A stretch of DNA of 12,004 bases from CAYJHC01 sp964370035 (lineage in GTDB: Bacteria > Bacillota > Clostridia > Peptostreptococcales > Anaerovoracaceae). A program made the translations under genes and the position numbers. Of the stretch, positions 1-7,838 are shown one piece after another. The notes below the pieces were generated by a model. That model was given only the letters and a program-made list of their open reading frames with translations. It was not told the origin of the DNA and did no database searches. How positions within the stretch are numbered: position 1 is the first letter of the stretch; each line of letters opens with the position of its first letter. Where the stretch lies: NCBI GenBank assembly GCA_964370035.1, contig CAYJGT010000050.1, positions 1-12,004 on the forward strand. The letters run 5' to 3'.

Positions 1-1553
1 AGTATGCAGAGCCAGAAGCTGTAGAGCCACAACAAGCTGAAGTTACACAACAAGAACCAGTGCAACAAGTAACTACTCCGCAAGAGTACGTGATGTCAGA
101 GGTAACTCCGGTCGAAGTTAAGGCAGAGAAACCTGAAGCAGCACAAAAAGAAGTTCCGGAAATGGAAGTGGTGCAACAAGTTACAACACCACAACAAGAA
201 CCAGTGCAACAAGAATCAACTGTATCACAAGAAAATATAGCATTAGAGGAAATTCTAGGGGAAGAGACGGAAGAACCGAAATTAGGTGAAAAAGTGCTAG
301 AACCATATGTTGCTCCAGAAAGAGAAGTTGCACAAGAGAATTTATCGCCAGAAGCATCAGATCAAGTTGAAGGGAAAAGTGACTCAGTTGATGAACTGAT
401 GATTGAAAACCCGGCTCCTGAAACAAAGGAAGAGAAAATCAGTGATAATTTGTTTATCGAAGAAAGCAAGTCTGCTGATGATAGCTTTGGAGAGATTGAT
501 TTTTCAACTGAAATTGACTTTAGAAGTGGATCAGAAGAAATTATTTTTGACTATGATAAAGAAGACAATTTGATTAAAAACTTAGACGATGAAGAATTTG
601 TAGGGTTCAAGAGCGACTCGGATATGCTTACTAGTGAGAATCAAGCAAATCAAAGCATAATTGAAAATGAATATATGCCCATAGATATAGACTTTAGTGA
701 TGAAAATATTGCTTCTGATTTAAATCTAAATATAGAAGATGAAACATTAAAGGGGAATTTAGAAGTTGATAGTGGCGTGAGCATGCTTGAGCCTGCAATA
801 GAAGTGAGCACGCTCGAGCCTGCAATAGAATTGAGCACGCTCAAGCCTGCAATAGAAGTGAGCACGCTCAAGCCTGCAATAGAATTGAGCGTAGGAGAAG
901 AAAAAGAAGAGCCTCGCATTGATGAAGATAATGATCATATAATAGAAGGCCGAGAGCTAGAAGATCTCCTTTTTCAAGAAGTTACGCGGGAAGAGGCAGA
1001 AAAAACAACAAAAGTAAATAAATTCTATACATTTAATAGAAAAAATGAAGAATTCCAAAAATTATTAGATGAAGAGTATGAAAGGTATCAAAAAGGAAAA
1101 ACTGAGACTGGATTTAGCGAATATGTTGCTGAAAAAAAATCAGAAATGACCGATGAAATGAAAGGCGTGCTTTCTGCAGAACACATAGAGGAAATGGTTA
1201 AAGCGAGAGAGCTTTTCTTTGACGATGAAGGTGAGAAAATCCAGATACTTGAAACGGAAGAAAGCGATACGAGTAAAAAAGCAAATACAGAAAGTCATAG
1301 TGAGAATAATTCCGAAGTAAAGGAAGAAGATCTGGCAATTTCTGCAAAAGGAAAAGGCAAGAAAGCCTCTAAAAAGAGTAAAAAAGCAAATAAAGATAAA
1401 GGTGGCATTGTAGGTAAAATAATTATTGGAATTCTCTTTGCCTTGATAATAGCCTTGATTGCAGTACTTGTAATAAAATTTGTAGCACCAACTAGCCAAG
1501 TTGCAGAAATAATCGACTCAATAGCACTTAGAATTTTAAGTTTATTTAGTTAA
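1..1553 (+). CDS. Acidic, repeat-containing protein with one C-terminal transmembrane helix (5' partial, function unknown)
   Basis: I do not recognise this family. The reading frame is already open at base 3, so the gene starts upstream of the window. The GTG at 60 lies inside a QEPVQQ repeat and is not a start. About 516 residues are visible. The first two thirds are strongly acidic, low in complexity and probably disordered. They hold Gln/Pro/Val/Thr-rich repeats (around 48-215) and four 9-residue tandem repeats (777-884). A more ordered, charged, probably helical part follows (about 1010-1230). Next come a Lys-rich stretch (1347-1400) and one hydrophobic helix (about 1419-1475, containing GILFALIIALIAVLVI). 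A tail of about two dozen residues ends in LRILSLFS. By the positive-inside rule the acidic part is cytoplasmic and the short tail is outside. The next gene starts 20 nt later, which suggests an operon with UPF0182. A scaffold or membrane-tethering role is conceivable but unproven. The coding call is secure; the function is unknown. Confidence 0.85.
   Translation, partial: YAEPEAVEPQQAEVTQQEPVQQVTTPQEYVMSEVTPVEVKAEKPEAAQKEVPEMEVVQQVTTPQQEPVQQESTVSQENIALEEILGEETEEPKLGEKVLEPYVAPEREVAQENLSPEASDQVEGKSDSVDELMIENPAPETKEEKISDNLFIEESKSADDSFGEIDFSTEIDFRSGSEEIIFDYDKEDNLIKNLDDEEFVGFKSDSDMLTSENQANQSIIENEYMPIDIDFSDENIASDLNLNIEDETLKGNLEVDSGVSMLEPAIEVSTLEPAIELSTLKPAIEVSTLKPAIELSVGEEKEEPRIDEDNDHIIEGRELEDLLFQEVTREEAEKTTKVNKFYTFNRKNEEFQKLLDEEYERYQKGKTETGFSEYVAEKKSEMTDEMKGVLSAEHIEEMVKARELFFDDEGEKIQILETEESDTSKKANTESHSENNSEVKEEDLAISAKGKGKKASKKSKKANKDKGGIVGKIIIGILFALIIALIAVLVIKFVAPTSQVAEIIDSIALRILSLFS
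48..215 (+). repeat. Dispersed Gln/Pro/Val/Thr-rich coding repeat (VQQVTTPQ / QQEPVQQ)
   Basis: The protein motif VQQVTTPQ is encoded at 60-83 and again at 171-194. The motif QQEPVQQ is encoded at 48-68 and again at 192-212. The two QQEPVQQ copies are identical over 21 bases, whereas the two VQQVTTPQ copies differ at several synonymous positions (gta act act ccg versus gtt aca aca cca). This suggests duplications of different ages, or selection to keep the peptide. The array may continue left of the window. Confidence 0.7.
777..890 (+). repeat. 27-bp in-frame tandem repeat, four copies plus a 6-bp partial copy
   Basis: Four head-to-tail units lie at 777-803, 804-830, 831-857 and 858-884, followed by ttg agc at 885-890. 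They encode VSMLEPAIE, VSTLEPAIE, LSTLKPAIE and VSTLKPAIE, then LS. The core cct gca ata gaa is the same in all four. The differences are first-codon gtg/ttg, atg/acg, ctt/ctc and gag/aag. The gtg/ttg alternation across units 2 to 5 hints at a 54-bp higher-order duplication. The unit is a multiple of three, so copy-number change would keep the frame. Confidence 0.93.
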
Positions 1554-1573
1554 TAAAACTGAGGAGGTAGGGT

Positions 1574-4477
1574 ATGAAAAAGAAGGTCACGAAGACTGAA
1601 CGTAAAGTCGGGGCAATTCAATATTTTATTGTAATTGCGTTGTTAGTAATTATAGGTTTCTTTGCACTTGTAGGAGTAATTACTGACTTTTTATGGTTTG
1701 TAGAATTGGGATATGTTAGTGTGTTTTTCACTCAATTGTTTACAATGCTACAAATAGGGGTTCCAGTATTTATTGTAATCTTTATATTGTCATTGCTATA
1801 TCTTAGAGCAATAAGAGGAAATTTTTACAAAAAAATATGTCCAAAAGAAGAGATGCAGGGAAGCGAAAAAGTGATTGACAAAATCACTGCAGGAATAGCA
1901 GCTGTTGTTGGACTTGCAACGGCGATTTTGTTTACAAGTTCCTTGTGGTTTGAAATGCTGAAACTAATTAATAGCACAGACTTTGATTTAGATGATCCTA
2001 TATTTAAATTAGATATATCTTTCTATGTATTCAAACTAGACTTTTTAACTAAGCTAAATGGGTTATTAATAATATTCTTGATAATGTATATTGCTATGAC
2101 TGTGGTATATTATTTAATGCTTACATCCTTTAGAGCTCCTGGAGCGACTCAAAGCACCTCTGATTTTGAGGAAGAAAAATACGAGGAAGCCTATTCAGGG
2201 GGAAATTTTAAAGGAAAAAATAAGAATAATCCTTTTGAAAATACCCCATTTGGAGATATGTTTAGCAAAGGATTCAGCGGAATAGGTGAAAAAACAGCTA
2301 AAGCTAGGGAATCGGCATCTGAGGGAGTAAAAAGTGATACTTTTGTAAAGATAGTTTCTATAGCCAAAAAACAAATTTTAGTAGTTGGATCTGTGTTATT
2401 CCTGATGGTTGGATTTAATTTCTTGTTAAGGCAATTTGAACTACTATTTAACCCTTCAGAAGTACTTTATGGCCCTGGATTTGTAGAAGTTAATGTTACA
2501 ATATGGATGTACAGAGTTCTGATGGCATTATCGGTTATAGGTATTGTAGCTTTGGCTATAAGTATAAAAAGAAATAAGCTTAAGCCGGTAATAATAGTAC
2601 CCATTTTAATGGTTGCAACTGTTGCTGTAGGAGCTGCTGCCGGGTTAATTGTTCAAAGGGTCGTTGTAACACCAGACCAGCTTGGAAAAGAAAATAAGTA
2701 CTTAGAAAATAATATTGAGTATACACAATATGCTTATGATTTAGAAGAAGTTACAATAAAAGAATTTAGTGCTTCTGACGATTTAACTAGTCAAGATATT
2801 GAAAATAATTCACCGACAATAGATAATATTAGAATTAATGATTATGCTCCGTCAAAACAGTTTTACAATCAGACACAAAGTATAAGACCATATTATGCAT
2901 TTAATGATGTTGATGTGGATAGATATATGATTGATGGAGAGTACACCCAAACATTCTTATCAGCAAGAGAAATAGAAGAAGAAAAGGTAACGGATACTTG
3001 GCTAAATAGACATATTAAATATACACATGGATATGGAATTGTAATGTCTAAAGTTAATGAGATTACTGCAAATGGACAACCTAAAATGGTTGTGGATAGT
3101 ATACCACCAGTTTCTACATCCACAGATATAGAAGTAACAAGACCAGAAATATATTTTGGGGAATTAAGCAATAACTATAGTATTGTAGGGACAGATGAAG
3201 CTGAATTTGATTATCCAGATGGAGATAGCAACGAGTACACCGAATATGAAGGCAGTGCAGGAATTAAACTAAACTTTTTCAATAGAGTATTGTTTGCAAT
3301 TGAAGAAAGAAGTTTGAATATACTTGTTTCTTCGAATATAAACAGCAAGTCTAGAATAATTGTAAATAAAAACATTATGGGTAGAGTGGAAAAAATAATG
3401 CCATACCTTGAATATGAAAAAGACCCATACATGGTGGTTGAAGACGGAAAATTATATTGGATTATTGATGCTTATACATCAAGTTCAAAGTTTCCTTATT
3501 CAGAACCATATAGTAATAGTTCAAGCACAAACTATATTAGAAACTCAGTAAAAGTAGTAATTGATGCATATAATGGGGATACTAATTATTACGTTGTTGA
3601 TGATACAGATCCAATTGCAATGACAATGCAAAAAATATATCCTGATTTATTTAAAAGTTCAGACGAATTATCTGATGAACTGAAAGCTCATTTAAGATAC
3701 CCGGCAGAATTATTGCAAATCCAAGCAGATGTATATAAGAAATATCATATGAGCGATGTAAGTGTATTCTATCAGAACGAGGATATATGGGATATAGCAA
3801 CTGAGACTTATGGAACAGAAGAAGTTCCTATGACACCTAATTACTATATTCTAAACCTTCCGGGAGAGACAGAAGCAGAGTTTATTAACTCCATACCGTT
3901 TACCCCTAAAGGAAAGAGGAACCTTACAGCACTAATGATGGCTAGGAATGATGGCGAAAATTATGGAGAATTGGTATTGTTCCAATTGCCTAAAGGAAAG
4001 ACTGTAGAAGGGCCAATGCAAATAGAAGCGCAAATCGATCAAGATACAGTAATTGCTCAGGACTTCTCTTTATGGGAATCAGCAGGAACGAATTATACTA
4101 GAGGAAATATGTTCTTAATACCTGTAGAAGATTCACTATTGTACGTAGAACCTATTTACCTTGAAGCAACTAATTCTAGTATTCCAGAGGTGAAAAGAGT
4201 AATAGTAGCATATGATAATAAAATTGCATATGAGGAGACTTTAGATGAAGCTTTAGCTAGTTTATTTGGAGGGAATGCAGGAAGCGGAACCTCGCCATCT
4301 ATTGAGGAAAATGATGGAGATGAAACAGGTAATGATTTATCACAAGCTGACTTAATTAAAAAAGCTTCAGATGCCTTTGAAAAAGGACAAACAGCCCAAA
4401 GAGAAGGTGATTGGGCTGCATATGGAGAATATATGGATCAAGTTAGCAAGTACTTAAATCAACTTTCAGGCCAATAA
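1574..4477 (+). CDS. UPF0182 (COG1615) family integral membrane protein
   Basis: This is a 967-residue member of the UPF0182 family, whose biochemical role is not established. The ATG at 1574 follows a strong ribosome site (gaggagg, 1561-1567). Seven hydrophobic helices are seen at about residues 17-37, 58-78, 103-125, 163-185, 266-286, 313-331 and 338-360. A Lys/Arg-rich N-terminus places the first end in the cytoplasm, so the large C-terminal domain (about 361-967) is outside. Family signatures in that domain are VVVTPDQLGKENKYLENN (363-380), SIRPYYAFNDVDVDRYMIDG (436-455) and TWLNRHIKYTHGYGIVMS (475-492). The tail is typical too: a Glu/Asp/Gly-rich linker (about 900-922) and a helical segment with REGDWAAYGEYM. 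A charged Gly/Asn-rich insertion of about 60 residues sits in the cytoplasmic loop between helices 4 and 5 (about 191-252) and looks unusual. The gene is probably co-transcribed with the acidic protein upstream. Family assignment is firm. Confidence 0.95.
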   Translation: MKKKVTKTERKVGAIQYFIVIALLVIIGFFALVGVITDFLWFVELGYVSVFFTQLFTMLQIGVPVFIVIFILSLLYLRAIRGNFYKKICPKEEMQGSEKVIDKITAGIAAVVGLATAILFTSSLWFEMLKLINSTDFDLDDPIFKLDISFYVFKLDFLTKLNGLLIIFLIMYIAMTVVYYLMLTSFRAPGATQSTSDFEEEKYEEAYSGGNFKGKNKNNPFENTPFGDMFSKGFSGIGEKTAKARESASEGVKSDTFVKIVSIAKKQILVVGSVLFLMVGFNFLLRQFELLFNPSEVLYGPGFVEVNVTIWMYRVLMALSVIGIVALAISIKRNKLKPVIIVPILMVATVAVGAAAGLIVQRVVVTPDQLGKENKYLENNIEYTQYAYDLEEVTIKEFSASDDLTSQDIENNSPTIDNIRINDYAPSKQFYNQTQSIRPYYAFNDVDVDRYMIDGEYTQTFLSAREIEEEKVTDTWLNRHIKYTHGYGIVMSKVNEITANGQPKMVVDSIPPVSTSTDIEVTRPEIYFGELSNNYSIVGTDEAEFDYPDGDSNEYTEYEGSAGIKLNFFNRVLFAIEERSLNILVSSNINSKSRIIVNKNIMGRVEKIMPYLEYEKDPYMVVEDGKLYWIIDAYTSSSKFPYSEPYSNSSSTNYIRNSVKVVIDAYNGDTNYYVVDDTDPIAMTMQKIYPDLFKSSDELSDELKAHLRYPAELLQIQADVYKKYHMSDVSVFYQNEDIWDIATETYGTEEVPMTPNYYILNLPGETEAEFINSIPFTPKGKRNLTALMMARNDGENYGELVLFQLPKGKTVEGPMQIEAQIDQDTVIAQDFSLWESAGTNYTRGNMFLIPVEDSLLYVEPIYLEATNSSIPEVKRVIVAYDNKIAYEETLDEALASLFGGNAGSGTSPSIEENDGDETGNDLSQADLIKKASDAFEKGQTAQREGDWAAYGEYMDQVSKYLNQLSGQ

Positions 4478-4482
4478 AACAT

Positions 4483-4510
4483 AAGATGGTTCCTGCGTAG
4501 GGACCATCTT
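4483..4510 (+). terminator. Terminator-like hairpin after the UPF0182 gene
   Basis: An 11-bp stem pairs 4483-4493 (aagatggttcc) with 4500-4510 (gggaccatctt), with one G-U pair and a 6-nt loop (tgcgta). It begins 5 nt after the UPF0182 stop codon. The downstream T tract is short (the stem ends ctt, then taaatag), so it may be a weak or leaky intrinsic terminator, or an mRNA 3'-end stabiliser. It is the only structure in the 72-nt gap before the next gene, and I could not identify a convincing promoter there. Confidence 0.65.
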
Positions 4511-4549
4511 TAAATAGTAGACAGTATTAGTAAAAGGAGTAAATTAAAG

Positions 4550-6478
4550 ATGAAGAACGCACTGTTCGATTACAATTTAGAGGAGATGCTATTTTGTATA
4601 CCAAAAGGGAAATATGACAATAAAGGTGTAATTGAAATCTTAAAAAAGCATCCAGAAATCAAGTTCGTTTCTTTAGTGGGAATAGATATTGGTGGTAACG
4701 ATACGGATGAAAAAATACCAGTAGATGCCTTTATTGATGACATGGAAAAGTTCTTAAGTGAAGGAATACAAACTGATGGATCTAGCGTAGTGCTACCCAG
4801 TATAGCAACTTTAAATGATGCTAAAGTAGATATAATACCAGACTCAGAGGCGAATTGGTATGTGGATTATAACTTAAAGCATATTGATAACAAATTAAAG
4901 CTGCCAGTAGGAACCTTAAGAATACCTTCAATACTTAGACATAATAATACAAAGGATGTTGGGGCCAGGGTAATTTTAAGAGATGCGGTCAATACATTTA
5001 AAGAAGAACTGCTTAGGTTATTGAAAAAAAACCCATATGTCTTTGAAAATATGGAGTTTAATAGTGTTGATGAGATAGAAGAAATAAAATTAACAAGTGC
5101 TACCGAATTAGAGTTTTGGGTTAAAACTCCAGATGAAGATGCAGGAGGAGATGAACTTTCTACTGCCCAAATACTAAAAGAACAATACTGGAAAAGAACC
5201 ATTGGCCCTGTTAGAACAGCGTTGGAAAAGTCTTTGATGTTCCTAGACAAATATGATATTGGTGTCGAGATGGGGCATAAAGAAGTTGGTGGAGTAAAAG
5301 CAAGGCTTGGTAATGCAGGCCATTATGATCATGTAATGGAACAGCTAGAAATAGATTGGAAATATGCAGATGCAATGCAGGCAGCAGATAATGAAAATCA
5401 AGTTAAAAATTTGATTAAAGATGTATATAGGCTATATGGACTAGATGTTATTTTTTCTGCAAAACCAATTCCTGGAGTTGCAGGTAATGGGGAGCATACC
5501 CACCTTGGAGTGTCTGCAAAATTGAAAGATGGGCGATTAGTTAACTTATTTAATCCTAAAGATTTATCTGAAGATTTTTTAAACCCTATAGGGTTTGGCG
5601 CCTTGATGGGAATATTAAATAATTATGAAGTTGTGAACCCATTTATTTCGGCTACAAACAATGCCTTTGATAGATTAAAACCTGGGTTTGAAGCGCCTGT
5701 TTGTGTAGTTACATCTTTAGGACATGCAACAAATGTTGTGTCTCGAAACAGAACTATATTAGTGGGTCTGGTTCGAGATGTAGCAAACCCACTTGCTACT
5801 AGATTTGAGCTTAGATCTCCGAACCCTAATAGTAATACTTATTTAGTAATTGCAGCAGCATACATGGCTATGCTAGATGGAATAAAAGCAGCGCTTGAAA
5901 ATAAAAAAAGCGCAAAAGATTTAGAAAAATCTATTTCTAAAAAAAGAGGAGAAGATGACTTTTATCTGGAAAAATATAGGGAGTATAGGACTGAAAAAGA
6001 TGTTTTTGAGTCTTTTACAGATGAAGAGAGAGAACAACTATTTGGAGAAGTACCAGTTACAGTATGGGAAAATATTAACGCCTTTGAAAAATACAAAGAA
6101 AAACTAAAGATTTTTGAAGTAGGAAATGTTATGGATGAGTTGACTATAAAATCTTACAAAGAAGCAGTAATATCTCAGTGGGCTATGGAACTACAAAAGA
6201 GGATAATACCAAATACAATGGCAGCGGTTAGAGCTTGCAAAAAAATTCATACCCCAGAGAATTCTACGGAGTATGATGAACTTGCTTGGCTTGAAATTTC
6301 AGGTATTAGAGATAGCTTAGGGAGAAATACTTTGACAAATACATGCATGCTAACAGAAATTTCTGAAGCTATAAAGAATAAAGAATATCACACAGCATCG
6401 CAGCTTCAAATTACAATGCAAAAGGAAGTTGAAAAATTGAAAGAGGCGTATACAAACTATAGGAAAAATTTATTTTAA
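4550..6478 (+). CDS. Glutamine synthetase family protein, long form with C-terminal extension (GlnA-like)
   Basis: The predicted reaction is ATP-dependent amidation of glutamate with ammonium to glutamine in the cytoplasm. The ATG at 4550 follows aaggag (4534-4539). The N-terminal beta-grasp part contains the catalytic-loop signature TDGSSV (75-80). The catalytic domain shows ELEFW (186-190), GHKEVGG (242-248), QLEIDWKYADAMQAADN (265-281), AGNGEHTH (311-318), RLKPGFEAPV (375-384) and RFELRSPNPNSNTYL (418-432). These match, in order, the metal, ATP and glutamate elements of type I enzymes. D76 and E381 correspond to Asp50 and Glu327 of enterobacterial GlnA. Two features are odd. A C-terminal extension (about 455-642) goes beyond the usual type I length of about 440-470 residues and differs from the type III (GlnN) tail as I recall it. 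In addition, A311 appears where type I enzymes usually have Asn in NGSGMH. There is no recognisable adenylylation-site tyrosine motif. serS follows by 20 nt. The fold is certain; glutamine synthesis versus another gamma-glutamyl ligation is less so. Confidence 0.9.
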   Translation: MKNALFDYNLEEMLFCIPKGKYDNKGVIEILKKHPEIKFVSLVGIDIGGNDTDEKIPVDAFIDDMEKFLSEGIQTDGSSVVLPSIATLNDAKVDIIPDSEANWYVDYNLKHIDNKLKLPVGTLRIPSILRHNNTKDVGARVILRDAVNTFKEELLRLLKKNPYVFENMEFNSVDEIEEIKLTSATELEFWVKTPDEDAGGDELSTAQILKEQYWKRTIGPVRTALEKSLMFLDKYDIGVEMGHKEVGGVKARLGNAGHYDHVMEQLEIDWKYADAMQAADNENQVKNLIKDVYRLYGLDVIFSAKPIPGVAGNGEHTHLGVSAKLKDGRLVNLFNPKDLSEDFLNPIGFGALMGILNNYEVVNPFISATNNAFDRLKPGFEAPVCVVTSLGHATNVVSRNRTILVGLVRDVANPLATRFELRSPNPNSNTYLVIAAAYMAMLDGIKAALENKKSAKDLEKSISKKRGEDDFYLEKYREYRTEKDVFESFTDEEREQLFGEVPVTVWENINAFEKYKEKLKIFEVGNVMDELTIKSYKEAVISQWAMELQKRIIPNTMAAVRACKKIHTPENSTEYDELAWLEISGIRDSLGRNTLTNTCMLTEISEAIKNKEYHTASQLQITMQKEVEKLKEAYTNYRKNLF

Positions 6479-6498
6479 AAAATCTTAAGGGGAAAAAA

Positions 6499-7770
6499 AT
6501 GTTAGATATTAAAAAAATTAGAGATAATTTTGACTCAATAAAAGAAGCAGTAGAAAGAAGAGGTAATGGCGACTTTAACTTGGACCAGGTAACTGTATTA
6601 GATAAGAGAAGAAGAGAGATTTTAGGCAAAGTAGAGCAGATGAAGAACGCTCAGAGTACAGCATCAAAGCAAATTCCTATATTAAAAAAAGAGGGGAAAA
6701 ATGTAGAAGATGTAATGACTGAAATGAAGAAGCTTTCTGAAGAAATAAAGTCATTGGACAAAGATGTAGCTGAAGTTGAACATGAGTTAAGAGAAATACT
6801 ATTAGGTATTCCTAATACGCCAGATGCTAGTGTGCCTTATGGAGAAGATGATGGTGATAATATAGAAATAAGGAAAATAGGAAGCGCTAGAGATTTCTCA
6901 TTTGAACCAAAGCCACATTGGGAAATCGGTACTGAATTAGGCATTTTGGATTTTGAGAGAGGAACTAAAGTCGCTGGTACAAGATTTACGGTGTATAACG
7001 GGTTAGGAGCAAGGCTAGAGAGAGCTGTGATTAATTTCATGCTAGATTTACATACGGGAGAGCATAATTTTACCGAAGTTTTAACTCCGTTTATGGTAAA
7101 CCGAGAGGCAATGACAGGAACAGGACAGTTACCTAAGTTTGAAGATGATATGTTTCATGTACCTGCAAAAGACTTCTTCTTAGTGCCAACGGCAGAGGTA
7201 CCAGTTACAAATCTTCACAGTGAAGAAATTATTGATGAAAAGGAACTTCCAATACAGTATTGTGCCTACACTCCTTGCTTTAGAAAAGAAGCTGGATCTG
7301 CAGGAAAAGATACAAGAGGACTTATTCGCCAACATCAGTTTAATAAAGTTGAATTAGTAAAGTTTGTTAAGCCAGAGGATTCAGATGAAGCTTTAGAAAC
7401 CCTTACACTGTCGGCAGAGGAAGTTTTAAAAAGACTAAATTTACCTTATAGGGTAGTTATCCTAAGTTCAGGAGATTTAGGATTTTCTTCTGCAAAAACT
7501 TATGATATCGAAGTTTGGATGCCAAGCTATGATAGGTATGTAGAAATTTCTTCATGCAGTAATTTCGAAAGTTTCCAGGCGAGAAGAGCGAATATTAGGT
7601 TTAGGCCAACAGAGAAAGGAAAGCCAGAATTTGTACACACATTAAATGGCTCTGGGCTTGCAGTGGGAAGAACAGTTGCTGCTATTTTAGAAAATTATCA
7701 AGAAGAAGATGGAACAGTAATAATTCCAGAAGTACTAGTACCATATATGGGAGTAGATAAGATAAAATAG
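6499..7770 (+). CDS. serS: Serine--tRNA ligase
   Basis: This class II aminoacyl-tRNA synthetase charges tRNA-Ser with serine in the cytoplasm. It has 423 residues, the usual bacterial length (about 425). The ATG at 6499 follows aagggga (6487-6493). The N-terminal tRNA-binding arm is a long antiparallel coiled coil (about 1-105). The catalytic domain has TGTGQLPKFEDDMF (206-219) and the serine-binding TAE element (231-233, in PTAEVPVTN). Motif 2 is FRKEAGSAGKDTRGLIRQHQ (261-280) and motif 3 is NGSGLAVGRTVAAILENYQ (383-401, with R391). The protein ends with VIIPEVLVPYMG, as is typical. Only 20 nt separate it from the glutamine synthetase gene, so it is probably translated from the same transcript. 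There is no room for a T-box leader directly upstream of it, nor in the 72-nt gap before the glutamine synthetase gene. Confidence 0.98.
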   Translation: MLDIKKIRDNFDSIKEAVERRGNGDFNLDQVTVLDKRRREILGKVEQMKNAQSTASKQIPILKKEGKNVEDVMTEMKKLSEEIKSLDKDVAEVEHELREILLGIPNTPDASVPYGEDDGDNIEIRKIGSARDFSFEPKPHWEIGTELGILDFERGTKVAGTRFTVYNGLGARLERAVINFMLDLHTGEHNFTEVLTPFMVNREAMTGTGQLPKFEDDMFHVPAKDFFLVPTAEVPVTNLHSEEIIDEKELPIQYCAYTPCFRKEAGSAGKDTRGLIRQHQFNKVELVKFVKPEDSDEALETLTLSAEEVLKRLNLPYRVVILSSGDLGFSSAKTYDIEVWMPSYDRYVEISSCSNFESFQARRANIRFRPTEKGKPEFVHTLNGSGLAVGRTVAAILENYQEEDGTVIIPEVLVPYMGVDKIK

Positions 7771-7808
7771 AAAAAGAGATAGACTAGACTATTTAATAAG
7801 AGATTAAT

Positions 7809-7838
7809 TATACCCCGCCTCAAATGAGGTGGGGTATA
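7809..7838. terminator. Strong hairpin after serS, probable transcript end (no T tract)
   Basis: A 13-bp stem pairs 7809-7821 with 7826-7838 around the loop aaat. It has one G-U pair and a GC-rich middle (ccccgcctc / gaggtgggg). It starts 38 nt after the serS stop. Neither side carries a clear run of T, so a classical intrinsic terminator is not certain. It could instead protect an mRNA 3' end or need a termination factor. The rest of the 168-nt serS-putP gap (7839-7938) is AT-rich, and I could not place a convincing promoter in it. Confidence 0.6.

Noticed and set aside
60..62. GTG at 60 as the start codon of the first gene
   Set aside because: The frame is open back to base 3 and encodes the same Q/E/P-rich repeat pattern (AEVTQQEPVQQ), and no ribosome site precedes the GTG. 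The gene is cut by the window edge.
181..919. Minus-strand open frames opposite the acidic protein
   Set aside because: Their Leu- and Ser-rich products, including repeats such as SIAGLSVL, are the reverse reading of the Glu/Ala-rich coding repeats, with no start signals of their own.
4478..4549. T-box or other riboswitch leader before the glutamine synthetase gene
   Set aside because: The gap is only 72 nt, most of it taken by the hairpin at 4483-4510. There is no T-box sequence and no room for a leader of the usual size.
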